The notes below the pieces were generated by a model that did no database searches, was not told the DNA's origin, and worked only from the letters and a program-made list of their open reading frames with translations. 64,000 nucleotides of DNA from Clostridiaceae bacterium (lineage in GTDB: Bacteria > Bacillota > Clostridia > Clostridiales > Clostridiaceae), in the NCBI GenBank assembly GCA_014380625.1, contig JACMJL010000033.1, forward strand, positions 1 to 64,000, written 5' to 3'. Shown here in pieces: positions 16,364 to 26,004 of this stretch. Both the position numbers and the translations under genes were made by a program. Every line of letters begins with the position of its first letter. The stretch's first letter is position 1.

Positions 16364-19300
16364 ATGAAGATATTAAAAAAACTATTGCTTAAAAAAAGCT
16401 GGATTGCCTGTATTATTTGCATTAATATTATTAGTATAAACATGCCAGCTACGGTACATTCAGAGGTAACGACAACTTTAAGTCTAGGACAAACGTATAG
16501 TGGCTTTAGGTTAATGTCGGAGAAACCTTTAGCAGAAATTAATTCCACTGCTATGGTATTTCAGCATATTAAAAGTGGAGCTCGTCTTTTGTATTTAAAA
16601 AATGAGGATCAAAATAAAGTCTTTTCTATTAATTTTTACACGCCACCCTCTGACGATAAAGGGGTAAATCATGTTATTGAGCACTCAGTACTGTATGGTT
16701 CAGAAAAATATCCCGTGAAGTCACCACTTATGCAGATTATGAAGGATTCGGTAAGCAATTATGCTAATGCAATAACCTTTAATGATAGAACTGAATATCC
16801 TTTTGCTACTAATAATTCTAAAGATTTTAGAAATCTTATGGGAATATATATGGATGCAGTCTTTTGTCCTAACTTTAGAAAAGATTCTAAAATATTTTCT
16901 CAAGAAGGATGGCACTATGATTTAGCCACTAAGGATGCTGATTTAACCTATAATGGAGTCGTCTATAATGAGATGAAGGGTAATTATTCTTCACCAGAGG
17001 TAATATTGCAAGATGCTATAATGAAATCTCTTTTCCCGGATACCTTATATAGATTTGAAGCTGGTGGGGACCCACAAGCCATTCCACAATTAACTCGGGA
17101 TAAAACATTAGAAACTTATTATAAATATTATACACCTTCCAATAGTTATATATATTTATATGGAAAACTTGATATTCTTGACAATTTAAAGTTTTTAGAT
17201 GGTAGCTATTTAGGTAAGTTTCATAAGAAAGAGGTAATTACAACTATAGAAGTACAAAAGCCTTTTTTTCAAAGACAGGAAAAAGATGCTGAATATTCAG
17301 TGCCAATTGGCTCAGATACTAAGAATAAATCTTATTTATCTTTAAACTATGCAGTTAATATAAATAAAAATATGGATGATATGTTAGGGTTACAATTGCT
17401 TAATTTAATGCTATTTGCCTCGGATACTTCACCAATTAGTAATGCAATAATACAAAGTGGGTTAGGGTCTTCAGTACAGAGTAATCTAAATACTAATTTG
17501 GCAGAGCCGGTATTTCAGATAACTGTCAATGGCGCTGAAGCTACTAATAAAGATAAATTTCTACAGTTTATGGATTTGAACTTAGCTGGTATTGTAAAAA
17601 ATGGAATTGATAAGCAAACCATAACCTCTGTTTTCAATCTTGCAGAAACTTCTATTAGAGCACAAAAGACAGTAGGTAATAAGGGTTTAGGCTATGGAGA
17701 GAATGCTATAGCTGGGTGGATGTACACCGGAGACCCTACAACATACTTAGGCTTTGAGGAAAATCTAGCTAATATTAAGAAATCAATAGATACAGGGTAT
17801 TTTCAAAAATTAGTGCAAAAGTATTTTATAGATAATAAACATTCTTCCTTGATAGTTTTTAAGCCTAAGGTTGGACTTCAGGAAGAAATGGATGCTAAGG
17901 TAAAAAAGAGTTTAGCTGATTATAAGTCAAAACTTTCTGCAAAAGATATCGATGAGTTAGTAAAGCAAACCAAGGATTTAAAAACCTGGCAGGATACTCC
18001 GGATTCAAAAAAGGCTTTGTCAGCCATACCAACACTTTTACTTTCAGACATAAATACTAATACAGAAAAAACACCTCAAATTGAAAAAAAGATAGATAAG
18101 GTTAAGATTTTAGAACACCCACTGTATACAAATAAAGTAGCTTATATGAATATGTATTTTGATACCTCTACAGTACCTCAAGATAAACTTCAATATCTAT
18201 ACTTATTGTCTAATATAATTGGGAGAATAGATACAGATAAACACAATGCTACTGAAGTTTATAATGAGTTATTAAATGTTGGAGGCTTGTGCTTTACACC
18301 TTCTGTAATACCTAAATTTAAGGACAATACAGTTTATTATCCTAAGTTTGTTGTATCTTGTAGTACCCTTACAGATAATTTACCCAATGCTATTAATGTG
18401 ATAAGTGAATTAATAAATAATAGTAAGATGGATAATAAGGCACAATTAAAGAATCTGGTAAGATCAATAAAGGATAGCCTAGTAGGATCTATAATAAACA
18501 CACCAAATAGTGTTTCCAATACCCGAATTCAATCCTATTTATCTCCACTTGGTCAATATAATGAAACCGGAGACTTGCAATTTTACAAATTTATATTAGA
18601 CCTAGATGCAAATTTTGATTTTAAAGCTGAAGAAGTGATTAATAATTTAAAAGCTGTATCTGGTTTGGTATTTAATAAGGAAAATCTTATTGTAGGAGTT
18701 ACGATAGATCCAGACCAATATAATAAATTCGAACAAAGCTTAGCCACTTTGCTAAGTCAAATACCTAATAGAAAACTTAAAGTTTATAATTATAAATTTA
18801 ACAATACAACTAAAAATGAAGGGTTAATGCTCCCAAGCCAAGTACAGTATATAGCAAAGGGTTACGATATAAATAAACTAGGTTATAAATATAATGGAGC
18901 CATGGAAGTCTTAGGGAAGATACTTACAACAGAATACTTAATGAATGAAGTTAGAGAAAAAGGAGGGGCTTACGGAGCTTCATTTTCAATATCGCCCCAG
19001 GGAACGGCTATGTTTTCCTCCTATCGTGATCCTAACCTTAAAGAAACTTTAAAGATCTTTGATAAGTCAGGGGATTTTTTAAGAAAATTTAAGGCTGACG
19101 ATACTCAGATGACTAGCTACATCTTAGGCTTAATAAATTCTAAAGACACATTACTAGATCCTAGTACTAAGGGCGCTATAGAAGACTATGGATACATATC
19201 TGGTAAAGTAGAGCAGGACTCAACTAAAATATTTAATGAGATAATTAATACTAAGGCTGAAGATATAAGAGCTTATGCGCCTATGATGGAAGCCATAGCA

Positions 19301-19408
19301 AAACAAAACATTTATTGCGTAGTCGGTGGCAACGAAAGACTTCAGCAAAACAAGAGCTTATTTACTAAGATAATAGATGTTTTAACTGCAGGGATTTCTT
19401 ATAACTAG
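16364..19408 (+). CDS. Secreted M16C (PreP/insulinase-type) metallopeptidase
   Basis: A 1,014-residue zinc peptidase. It has the inverted zinc motif HVIEH (H103, E106, H107) and the distal ligand E203 in VVYNEMKG. The context GVNHVIEHSVLYGSEKYP and KDSVSNYANAITFNDRTEYPF is typical of the M16C group (PreP/falcilysin type), which degrades oligopeptides inside a two-half closed chamber. Two homologous halves are visible, the second including EVREKGGAYGASFSISP near residue 865. Unlike most relatives it has a clear signal peptide (about 1-33, ending VHS), so it should act outside the membrane. ATG 16364 follows TTAGGAGGTAAAAA. Confidence 0.9.
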   Translation: MKILKKLLLKKSWIACIICINIISINMPATVHSEVTTTLSLGQTYSGFRLMSEKPLAEINSTAMVFQHIKSGARLLYLKNEDQNKVFSINFYTPPSDDKGVNHVIEHSVLYGSEKYPVKSPLMQIMKDSVSNYANAITFNDRTEYPFATNNSKDFRNLMGIYMDAVFCPNFRKDSKIFSQEGWHYDLATKDADLTYNGVVYNEMKGNYSSPEVILQDAIMKSLFPDTLYRFEAGGDPQAIPQLTRDKTLETYYKYYTPSNSYIYLYGKLDILDNLKFLDGSYLGKFHKKEVITTIEVQKPFFQRQEKDAEYSVPIGSDTKNKSYLSLNYAVNINKNMDDMLGLQLLNLMLFASDTSPISNAIIQSGLGSSVQSNLNTNLAEPVFQITVNGAEATNKDKFLQFMDLNLAGIVKNGIDKQTITSVFNLAETSIRAQKTVGNKGLGYGENAIAGWMYTGDPTTYLGFEENLANIKKSIDTGYFQKLVQKYFIDNKHSSLIVFKPKVGLQEEMDAKVKKSLADYKSKLSAKDIDELVKQTKDLKTWQDTPDSKKALSAIPTLLLSDINTNTEKTPQIEKKIDKVKILEHPLYTNKVAYMNMYFDTSTVPQDKLQYLYLLSNIIGRIDTDKHNATEVYNELLNVGGLCFTPSVIPKFKDNTVYYPKFVVSCSTLTDNLPNAINVISELINNSKMDNKAQLKNLVRSIKDSLVGSIINTPNSVSNTRIQSYLSPLGQYNETGDLQFYKFILDLDANFDFKAEEVINNLKAVSGLVFNKENLIVGVTIDPDQYNKFEQSLATLLSQIPNRKLKVYNYKFNNTTKNEGLMLPSQVQYIAKGYDINKLGYKYNGAMEVLGKILTTEYLMNEVREKGGAYGASFSISPQGTAMFSSYRDPNLKETLKIFDKSGDFLRKFKADDTQMTSYILGLINSKDTLLDPSTKGAIEDYGYISGKVEQDSTKIFNEIINTKAEDIRAYAPMMEAIAKQNIYCVVGGNERLQQNKSLFTKIIDVLTAGISYN

Positions 19409-19565
19409 ACATATTGAGGGATAGATTGAGGTAGTAATGTTTACTTGTTAACAGAAAGTTAATAGTAATAGTGTTGATTAACTAACAATAATTGTTTATA
19501 ATTATAAGTATAAATCTATCCCCAATAGATATAGATATGAAAGACATAGATTTCCCAAACCCCTT

Positions 19566-19596
19566 GTGTGCACCGTCTCTAGGCGGTGCATTTTTA
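19566..19596 (+). terminator. Rho-independent terminator between M16 and DbpA genes
   Basis: TGCACCG (19569-19575) pairs with CGGTGCA (19584-19590) across TCTCTAGG, followed by TTTTTATT. It lies about 160 bases after the peptidase stop codon. Confidence 0.85.
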
Positions 19597-19690
19597 TTCT
19601 AGTCCAAAAGCATGAATACTATGATATACTGAGGTAAGGCATTTTTGTTTTAAATGCTAAATAAATAATAAGCTGTTCTGAAAGGTAGTA

Positions 19691-21136
19691 ATGATGGAAA
19701 ATACATTTAAAAACTTTAATATTAGTGAAGATATAATAAAAACTATTGAGAAACTAGGATACTTGACACCTACTGAGGTTCAAGCTAAAGTAATTCCAGT
19801 TGCTTTACAATGCAGGGATATAATAGTGAAATCGCAAACTGGAAGTGGAAAAACTGCGGCCTTTGGTATACCCATTTGTGAAAATATAGAAATAGAAAGA
19901 AATAAACCTCAAGCATTAGTGTTAACTCCAACTAGAGAACTATGTGTTCAAGTAAAAGAAGAGATTGGGCACATTGGTAGGTTTAAAAGGATTAGAGCTA
20001 CTGCTATTTTTGGAAAACAACCCTTTATTGCGCAAGCTAAAGAATTAAAACAAAGGGTCCATGTTGTAGTTGGAACTCCTGGAAGGACTTTGGATCATCT
20101 GGAAAGAGGAACTTTAGACATCGAGGAAATAAGATATTTAATTATAGATGAAGCGGATGAAATGTTAAACATGGGCTTTATCGACCAGGTTGAAGCAATA
20201 ATTAAAAAATTGTCTAAGAATAGAATTACAATGTTGTTTTCTGCAACTATGTCAAGGGAAATAGAGGCTTTAAGTCAAAAGTATATGCTTGAGCCAATAA
20301 AAATAGAGATAACTCCAGAAAACCTTACTGTGGAAAAAATTGAGCAGGTAGTTTATGAAGTAGAGGAAGAAGAAAAATATAAATTACTAAAGAATTTAAT
20401 TTATATAGAACATCCTGATAGCTGTATAATATTTTGTAGAACCAAGGATAACGTGGATAAACTAGTAAGAAAACTCACAGAAAAGAATTTTTCCTGTGAT
20501 GGACTTCATGGTGGAATGTTACAAAATGATAGACTTGCTGCAATTAAAAAGTTCAAACTTGGAGAGTTTAGGATTCTAGTTGCAACAGATGTGGCTGCAA
20601 GAGGGATTGATGTAGAGGATGTTACACATATTTTTAATTATGATGTACCCTTAGAGAAGGAAAGTTATGTTCATAGAATAGGAAGAACTGGAAGAGCTGG
20701 TAAGGAAGGAAAAGCAATAACCTTAGTAACTCCTTTCGAAAAAAGGTTTTTAAGAGAAATTCAAGATTATGTAGGCTATGAAATATTTAAAGTAGAGGCA
20801 CCTTCAAAAGAAGAGGTTGAAGTGGCAAAGGTTAATTTTAATGAAACTGTTAAAATAAAACAAAAGCCTAAAGCTGAAAAGGGAGCCGCCCTTAATAAAG
20901 AAATAACAAAGATTTATATAAATGCTGGCAAAAAGAAAAAGGTTAGGCCTGGAGATATTGTTGGTGCTATTACAAGTATAGAGGGAATAACCTCTGAACA
21001 CATAGGGATTATTGATGTTCAAGATAATATAACCTATGTGGATATATTGGATGGTAAAGGTCCTGAGGTTTTAAAGGCATTGAAACAAATGACTATAAAG
21101 GGGAAAGTGCTAAAGATTCAGAGGGCAGTAAAGTAG
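19691..21136 (+). CDS. dbpA: DEAD-box RNA helicase, DbpA/YxiN-like
   Basis: A 481-residue ATP-dependent RNA helicase. All core motifs are present: [11 protein letters not shown] (Walker A), PTREL, GTPGR, DEADEM, SAT, ARGID and [11 protein letters not shown]. The last 80 residues ([21 protein letters not shown] onward) form the DbpA RNA-binding domain, which in E. coli DbpA and B. subtilis YxiN binds hairpin 92 of 23S rRNA. The role should therefore be late 50S assembly. Two adjacent ATG codons (19691, 19694) follow GAAAGGTAGTA; either may be used. It is a single gene followed by a MITE-like element. Confidence 0.92.
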   Translation: MMENTFKNFNISEDIIKTIEKLGYLTPTEVQAKVIPVALQCRDIIVKSQTGSGKTAAFGIPICENIEIERNKPQALVLTPTRELCVQVKEEIGHIGRFKRIRATAIFGKQPFIAQAKELKQRVHVVVGTPGRTLDHLERGTLDIEEIRYLIIDEADEMLNMGFIDQVEAIIKKLSKNRITMLFSATMSREIEALSQKYMLEPIKIEITPENLTVEKIEQVVYEVEEEEKYKLLKNLIYIEHPDSCIIFCRTKDNVDKLVRKLTEKNFSCDGLHGGMLQNDRLAAIKKFKLGEFRILVATDVAARGIDVEDVTHIFNYDVPLEKESYVHRIGRTGRAGKEGKAITLVTPFEKRFLREIQDYVGYEIFKVEAPSKEEVEVAKVNFNETVKIKQKPKAEKGAALNKEITKIYINAGKKKKVRPGDIVGAITSIEGITSEHIGIIDVQDNITYVDILDGKGPEVLKALKQMTIKGKVLKIQRAVK

Positions 21137-21142
21137 GGTGAA

Positions 21143-21462
21143 TTAAGATGCTTTTCTCCATATACAAATCCTGCAGCCTGGAATTTGATGTTATAGATTT
21201 CTCACTGTGCCAAGAGAGACTAAGGTTTCTGCTTATGAAATTACTAAACCCTTTAAACTCGCTTTAATTAATCTACAAAAGATGTATAGACGAAAGATTA
21301 TATAGTATTATAAAGTTTTCTTGACATAACTTTGCTCAAACAATAAAGGGTTCTTAACGTAATTTAATAAACGGAAACCAAGTCTTTCTAAGGCTCTCTC
21401 GGATAATCTCGTCACATCAAATACCATGCCGCAGGAAATGGTATATCGAAAAATTATCTTAA
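21143..21462. mobile_element. MITE-like element with about 48-nt terminal inverted repeats
   Basis: The 570 bases between dbpA and the glycosyltransferase hold no convincing gene. Within them 21143-21190 (TTAAGATGCTTTTCTCCATA onward) is an imperfect inverse of 21415-21462; both arms are 48 nt and contain TTAAGAT, ATATAC, TCCTGC and ATTTGATG. Weaker similarity continues inward on both sides to a shared GGTTTC. Related single ends occur at 33053, 52476 and 60071-60160. No transposase lies inside. It may be a non-autonomous transposon relic or a structured RNA locus. Confidence 0.55.
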
Positions 21463-21676
21463 ATATGATAATTGTTTAGAGAATCTCAGATATAGTTAAT
21501 TGGGCTTCTAAATATAAAAGGTAGTACTTTTAAATTCCTGTAAAAATAATGGTATTTTTTAAGATTAGCGGTAATAATTACGCTAATCTTTTTTTGTTTG
21601 TAATTAATATTAATGCACATACTAAGTAGGCTCGATTTAATGTACATCAATAAACAGAAATAGGAGGTGCACACAT

Positions 21677-21709
21677 TTGGAAAATATTTTTCTGAATGAA
21701 ATACTATGA
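21677..21709 (+). CDS. Short leader ORF overlapping the glycosyltransferase start
   Basis: TTG 21677 lies eight bases after the perfect ribosome binding site TAGGAGGTG and encodes MENIFLNEIL. Its TGA stop overlaps the ATG of the next gene (ATGA at 21706-21709). The glycosyltransferase has no good binding site of its own and an in-frame stop just upstream prevents a longer form, so it is probably translated by re-initiation after this ORF. Confidence 0.5.
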   Translation: MENIFLNEIL

Positions 21710-22896
21710 AAATAATGATGTTATCTTGGGAATATCCGCCTAGAAATGTGGGGGGAATATCAGATCATATTTATTATCTATCCCATGAACTTAACAAGTT
21801 AGGGCATGAGGTACATGTAATTACTTGTGAAGAGGGATTTGCGGCTGTGGATGAAGACGATAAAGGTGTTTATGTACATAGAGTCTCACCTTTTAAAATT
21901 GACACCGGGGATTTTACAAAATGGGTTATGCATTTAAACTACGCTATGATTCAAGAGGGGATTAAACTGGTTACTAGAGGTGGAAGATTTGATATTATCC
22001 ATGCTCATGATTGGTTATGTGCATACAGTGCTAAAGTATTAAAATGCTCTTTTAATACTCCAATGGTTTGTACAATTCACGCTACTGAGCATGGTAGAAA
22101 TGGTGGAATAAGAAATGAAATGCAAAGATACATCTCTAGTGCAGAATGGATGCTTACTTATGAGGCTTGGAAAGTTGTTGCATGTAGTAATTATATGAGG
22201 CGTGAAGTTAATAATGTATTTGGAGCTACTTGGGAAAAGATATGGATCATTCCTAATGGTGTAGATGAAGAATCCTTGCAAATAGATTTTGACCTAGTAC
22301 CTTTTAGAAGGCAGCTGGCTTGTGATCATGAAAAAATAGTTTTTTTTGTGGGTAGGCATGTCTATGAAAAAGGGATTCATATTTTAGCAGAGGCTGCTAA
22401 AGAAGTTACTAATAGAAGTGGTAATGTGAAGTTCGTAATAGCTGGAACAGGTCCTATGACACAAGAAATTAAAAATTGGGTTAATAGGAATGGTATTGAA
22501 AATAAATTTATCTTTACTGGGTACGTAGATTCAGAGACAAAAAACAAACTTTATCGGGTTGCTGATGCTGCAGTTTTCCCATCTATATATGAACCCTTTG
22601 GAATTGTGGCCCTTGAGGCAATGGCAGCAAAGTGTCCAGTAATTGTATCAGATGTAGGAGGTCTAGGAGAACTAGTAGAACATAAAAAGACTGGTTTAAA
22701 AGCCTACGCTGGGTCAAAAAACAGCCTTGCAGATAATATCATTGAGATTTTATGGAATGACAAAATGGGAAATACCTTAAGTGATAATGCTATGAAAGTT
22801 GTTAAAGAAAAATACTCTTGGAATAGGGTCGCGGGTATAACTAGTGATATGTATAAGATGGTTAAGGAGGAAGCAAAGGGGACAGAATGGTGTTAG
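21706..22896 (+). CDS. GT4 family glycosyltransferase, glycogen-synthase-like
   Basis: A 396-residue GT-B fold enzyme. The N-terminus MLSWEYPPRNVGGISDHIYYL resembles the glycogen synthase glycine-rich opening. Further motifs are IIHAHDWL, FVGRHVYEKGIHIL and the nucleotide-binding PSIYEPFGIVALEAMA with its EPFGIVALE acid signature. It should transfer a sugar from a nucleotide donor to a growing glycan. The next two genes (a sugar nucleotidyltransferase fusion and a starch-binding protein) point to an alpha-glucan such as clostridial granulose, but the exact donor is unknown. Translation probably depends on the leader ORF that overlaps its start. Confidence 0.85.
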   Translation: MKIMMLSWEYPPRNVGGISDHIYYLSHELNKLGHEVHVITCEEGFAAVDEDDKGVYVHRVSPFKIDTGDFTKWVMHLNYAMIQEGIKLVTRGGRFDIIHAHDWLCAYSAKVLKCSFNTPMVCTIHATEHGRNGGIRNEMQRYISSAEWMLTYEAWKVVACSNYMRREVNNVFGATWEKIWIIPNGVDEESLQIDFDLVPFRRQLACDHEKIVFFVGRHVYEKGIHILAEAAKEVTNRSGNVKFVIAGTGPMTQEIKNWVNRNGIENKFIFTGYVDSETKNKLYRVADAAVFPSIYEPFGIVALEAMAAKCPVIVSDVGGLGELVEHKKTGLKAYAGSKNSLADNIIEILWNDKMGNTLSDNAMKVVKEKYSWNRVAGITSDMYKMVKEEAKGTEWC

Positions 22897-22968
22897 GATA
22901 AAAATAAATAAATTTGAGTATAATAACTTTGTTAACCTTTAATGCTGAATGATGGAGGCGTGATATAG

Positions 22969-25440
22969 ATGAAGGGAGTTATAATGGCAGGAGGAGAGGG
23001 TTCTAGGCTAAGGCCTCTTACCAGTGGTATTCCTAAACCTATGGTTCCTATTATGAACAAACCTGTTATGGAGCATATCATTAATCTTCTAAAAAAATAT
23101 AATGTTAATGATATTGCAGTGACGATGTGTTATCTTCCAGATGTTATTACAGACTACTTTGGATCCGGAGAGTCTTTTGGTGTGGATTTAAAGTATTATA
23201 TTGAAGAAATACCGCTAGGTACAGGTGGTAGTGTTCTTAATGCGAAGGATTTTTTAGATGAAACCTTTATTGTTGTAAGTGGTGATGCTTTAACTGATAT
23301 TGACCTGAAAAAGGCAGTAAAGATGCATAAGGATAAGGGAGCAAAAGCTACCTTGGTATTAAAGCAGGAATCCATTCCTTTAGAATATGGAATGGTAATT
23401 ATCGATGAAAATCAGCGCATAGTAAGGTTTCTTGAAAAACCAGGGTGGGGTGAAGTTTTTAGTGACACTATTAACACTGGAATATATATATTAGAACCTG
23501 AAGTTCTAGATTATTACAATAAAGGAGATAATTTTGACTTTAGTAAGGATTTATTTCCTAGATTATTAAAGGATAATATCCCTATGTTTGGTTATGTGGC
23601 TGAAGGATATTGGAATGATATAGGAGATTTAAATGCTTATAAACAAACTCATCTGGATATACTTGATAAGAAGGTAGCAGTAATAAATGAAGGCGATGAG
23701 GTTTTTCCTGGAGTCATAGTATGTAAAGATACCTATTTACCTGAAAACATTAGGATAACACCACCTGTTTTTATTGGTCGTAACTGTACAATAAAAAACC
23801 AAGTATTTCTTGATGCATATACAGTTTTAGGTGATAACTGTGAAATTGGTGAGAATTCAAATATTGCTAGGAGTATAATCTGGAGTAAAAGCCATATTGG
23901 AAATAGTAATGAATGTAGAGGCACAATACTCTGTAATAAGGTGAATACACTGAGTAATGTTAATATTTTTGAAGAATCTGTTATAGGGCATCAATGTAGT
24001 ATAGGCTCAGGAGCCACAATTAAGCCTAATGTGAAAATATGGCCTAATAAAAATATAAATGAAAATGCTGTGATTAATAGAAATCTTGTGTGGGGTATAA
24101 GAACAACAAGAAGTTTATTTGGGAATAAGGGGATTTCTGGAGAGGTAAATGTTGATATAACACCTGAACTGGCCTCATTATTAGGTTCTGCCTTCGGAAG
24201 TCAATCTAATAAAGATAACGCTACTATCGTTAGTAGTGATGGATCAAAAGCTTCTGCCTTAATAAGGGAATGTTTAGCTGCAGGTATTCTGATGGCAGGG
24301 TCAAGGGTTATAAGTATTGATAATGCAATAACTCCAATTAATAGGTTCGCTGTCAGATTCTACAGAGCAGAAGGCGGAATTCATGTAAGTCAAGATTTCT
24401 TTAACCGTAATTTAATTAAAATTGAGATTTTTAATAAGTTTGGTGGAGATATAGATAGAAAGCTTGAAAAAAAGATTGAAACCCTTTTTCTTAGGGAAGA
24501 CTTCGAAAGAGGTAATATAGATATAATTGGTGACATAATCAGAATGGAGAATTTTACATCATTTTATCTACAAAGCAATATGACAATGATAGAAAACCTG
24601 GTGGAAGTTAAAAAAACTAATTTTAATGTTATTATAACCTCACCATCTAGTGAGGAAGTATCTATTGTTATAACATATTTAAAATTACTTGGTTGTAATG
24701 TAGAGGTGATTTATCCTTCTGGTAAACTAAACAATATAAATCAGTATGTAAGTTTCCTTTCTCAAACCATTAAAACTAGAAGTTTTAACCTGGGAGTTGT
24801 ACTAAATGGTACTGGAGAGGAGCTAATTTTAATTGATGAAAAAGGTAACGTGCTAAATAAAGAGAAATTCACGCTTCTAGCAGCTTATGTTTCCCTAAAG
24901 TCAGGAGTTTGTACGAAGGTTATAGTCCCAAATACGGTTACTAATAAGGTAGAAGAGATGGCTAAGGAATATGGTGCTGAGGTTTTGAGAACAAAATCAT
25001 CTGTTTCTGATACAATTAATGAACTACTAGATTCTACCACGCCCAGTGGTGAACGTATGCTGCAATATCAATTATATTTTGATGTAGTAGCTGCGTTGGG
25101 AAGAATAATTAGCTTTTTGGTAAAAACCAATGAAAATATTAGTATGATCATAAAAGAATTACCAGATTTTCATATGAGGAAGGTAGAGCTATCTTGTGAG
25201 TTTCAAGATAGAGGAAGAGTAGTAAATGAACTAATAAAGCAAAATAGCAATAGGAGTATTGATCTTCTTGATGGAATTAGAATAAATACACAGACTGGAT
25301 GGGCATTGGTTCTTCCTGATTCCAATAAACCAGTATTTAATATTTTTTCAGAAGGATCTACTGAGGAATATGCTGAAGAAATCTCATTAAATATTAGTGA
25401 AGACGTAAAAAAGATAATTATGTCGAAAAATAAGGAATAG
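22969..25440 (+). CDS. Sugar-1-phosphate nucleotidyltransferase fused to a phosphohexomutase-like domain
   Basis: An 823-residue, three-part protein. Residues about 1-235 are a nucleotidyltransferase with [23 protein letters not shown] and GDALTDID. Residues about 250-375 are left-handed beta-helix hexapeptide repeats. Residues about 385-815 have the phosphoglucomutase/phosphomannomutase fold. In the last part the active-site serine loop normally written TASHNP is missing; [13 protein letters not shown] lies where it should be. The mutase half may therefore be regulatory or sugar-binding only. It should make an NDP-hexose (GDP-mannose or a glucose nucleotide) for the upstream glycosyltransferase. 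The spacing of 72 bases and an AGGCGTG site fit one operon. Confidence 0.85.
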   Translation: MKGVIMAGGEGSRLRPLTSGIPKPMVPIMNKPVMEHIINLLKKYNVNDIAVTMCYLPDVITDYFGSGESFGVDLKYYIEEIPLGTGGSVLNAKDFLDETFIVVSGDALTDIDLKKAVKMHKDKGAKATLVLKQESIPLEYGMVIIDENQRIVRFLEKPGWGEVFSDTINTGIYILEPEVLDYYNKGDNFDFSKDLFPRLLKDNIPMFGYVAEGYWNDIGDLNAYKQTHLDILDKKVAVINEGDEVFPGVIVCKDTYLPENIRITPPVFIGRNCTIKNQVFLDAYTVLGDNCEIGENSNIARSIIWSKSHIGNSNECRGTILCNKVNTLSNVNIFEESVIGHQCSIGSGATIKPNVKIWPNKNINENAVINRNLVWGIRTTRSLFGNKGISGEVNVDITPELASLLGSAFGSQSNKDNATIVSSDGSKASALIRECLAAGILMAGSRVISIDNAITPINRFAVRFYRAEGGIHVSQDFFNRNLIKIEIFNKFGGDIDRKLEKKIETLFLREDFERGNIDIIGDIIRMENFTSFYLQSNMTMIENLVEVKKTNFNVIITSPSSEEVSIVITYLKLLGCNVEVIYPSGKLNNINQYVSFLSQTIKTRSFNLGVVLNGTGEELILIDEKGNVLNKEKFTLLAAYVSLKSGVCTKVIVPNTVTNKVEEMAKEYGAEVLRTKSSVSDTINELLDSTTPSGERMLQYQLYFDVVAALGRIISFLVKTNENISMIIKELPDFHMRKVELSCEFQDRGRVVNELIKQNSNRSIDLLDGIRINTQTGWALVLPDSNKPVFNIFSEGSTEEYAEEISLNISEDVKKIIMSKNKE

Positions 25441-25494
25441 ATTTTGGCGTTTTGGTCGAAAATATAAATGAAAAAATTATTGGAGGTGTAAAGT

Positions 25495-25824
25495 ATGAAT
25501 GTTCATGAAAGATTAGGTCATGTTGCTGTAGTTCCGGATAATAGTATTGCAATTGAACTGCCAGTAGTTAAAAAAGGGAATAAGACTTCTGTATGCTATA
25601 ACGGTATATTAAGTAATAGCGGAGCAGAAAAGGTGTATTTGCATTATGGATTTGATGGTTGGAGGAACACAGAAACAGTTCCTATGTATAAAAGCAATCA
25701 TGGTTCTTACAGCACAGAAGTTAAAGTAGACGGCAAAGAAGTACTAAATTTTTGTTTTACAGATAATGCTAATAATTGGGATAATAATAACGGGAGTAAC
25801 TGGACAGTAGGAATTGATTCCTAA
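25495..25824 (+). CDS. CBM25-like starch-binding protein
   Basis: A 109-residue protein that is little more than one carbohydrate-binding module of family 25/53 type. It shows VYLHYGFDGWRNTETVPM, then LNFCFTDNANNWDNNNG and a final SNWTVGI, with the aromatic residues that stack on alpha-glucan. It has no signal peptide, so it should act inside the cell, where the likely ligand is a storage alpha-glucan granule. It follows the glycosyltransferase and nucleotidyltransferase genes in the same direction with a perfect TTGGAGGTG site, and a terminator closes the group at 25838-25880. Confidence 0.82.
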   Translation: MNVHERLGHVAVVPDNSIAIELPVVKKGNKTSVCYNGILSNSGAEKVYLHYGFDGWRNTETVPMYKSNHGSYSTEVKVDGKEVLNFCFTDNANNWDNNNGSNWTVGIDS

Positions 25825-25837
25825 TTAGGAAAGATTA

Positions 25838-25880
25838 AAAGAAACTAGGTTAAGGCTTATTGCCATGACCTAGTTTCTTT
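25838..25880 (+). terminator. Rho-independent terminator after the CBM25 gene
   Basis: AAAGAAACTAGGT pairs with ACCTAGTTTCTTT (25868-25880) around a 17-nt loop. The run of T's is part of the stem end. The symmetry would work for either strand. Confidence 0.75.
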
Positions 25881-25943
25881 ACTTTAGCTATATTAAGAAA
25901 TATCATGAAATTGTAAAACTCTCTATACTAAAAAGTCCATCCT

Positions 25944-25959
25944 TTTCAAAATTTTGAAA
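25944..25959. promoter_or_regulatory. Perfect 16-bp palindrome upstream of the fumarase operon
   Basis: TTTCAAAATTTTGAAA reads the same on both strands and lies 45 bases before the fumarase start. It may be an operator for a small dimeric regulator; AT-rich chance symmetry cannot be excluded. Confidence 0.3.
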
Positions 25960-26004
25960 TTGGTGTACTATAGATAGTAGTAAGTAAAGGAGGGAATTTA
26001 GTAG

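Noticed and set aside
21136-21706. Possible coding remnant between dbpA and the glycosyltransferase
   Set aside because: No frame gives a protein-like product; inverted repeats explain the conserved pieces better.
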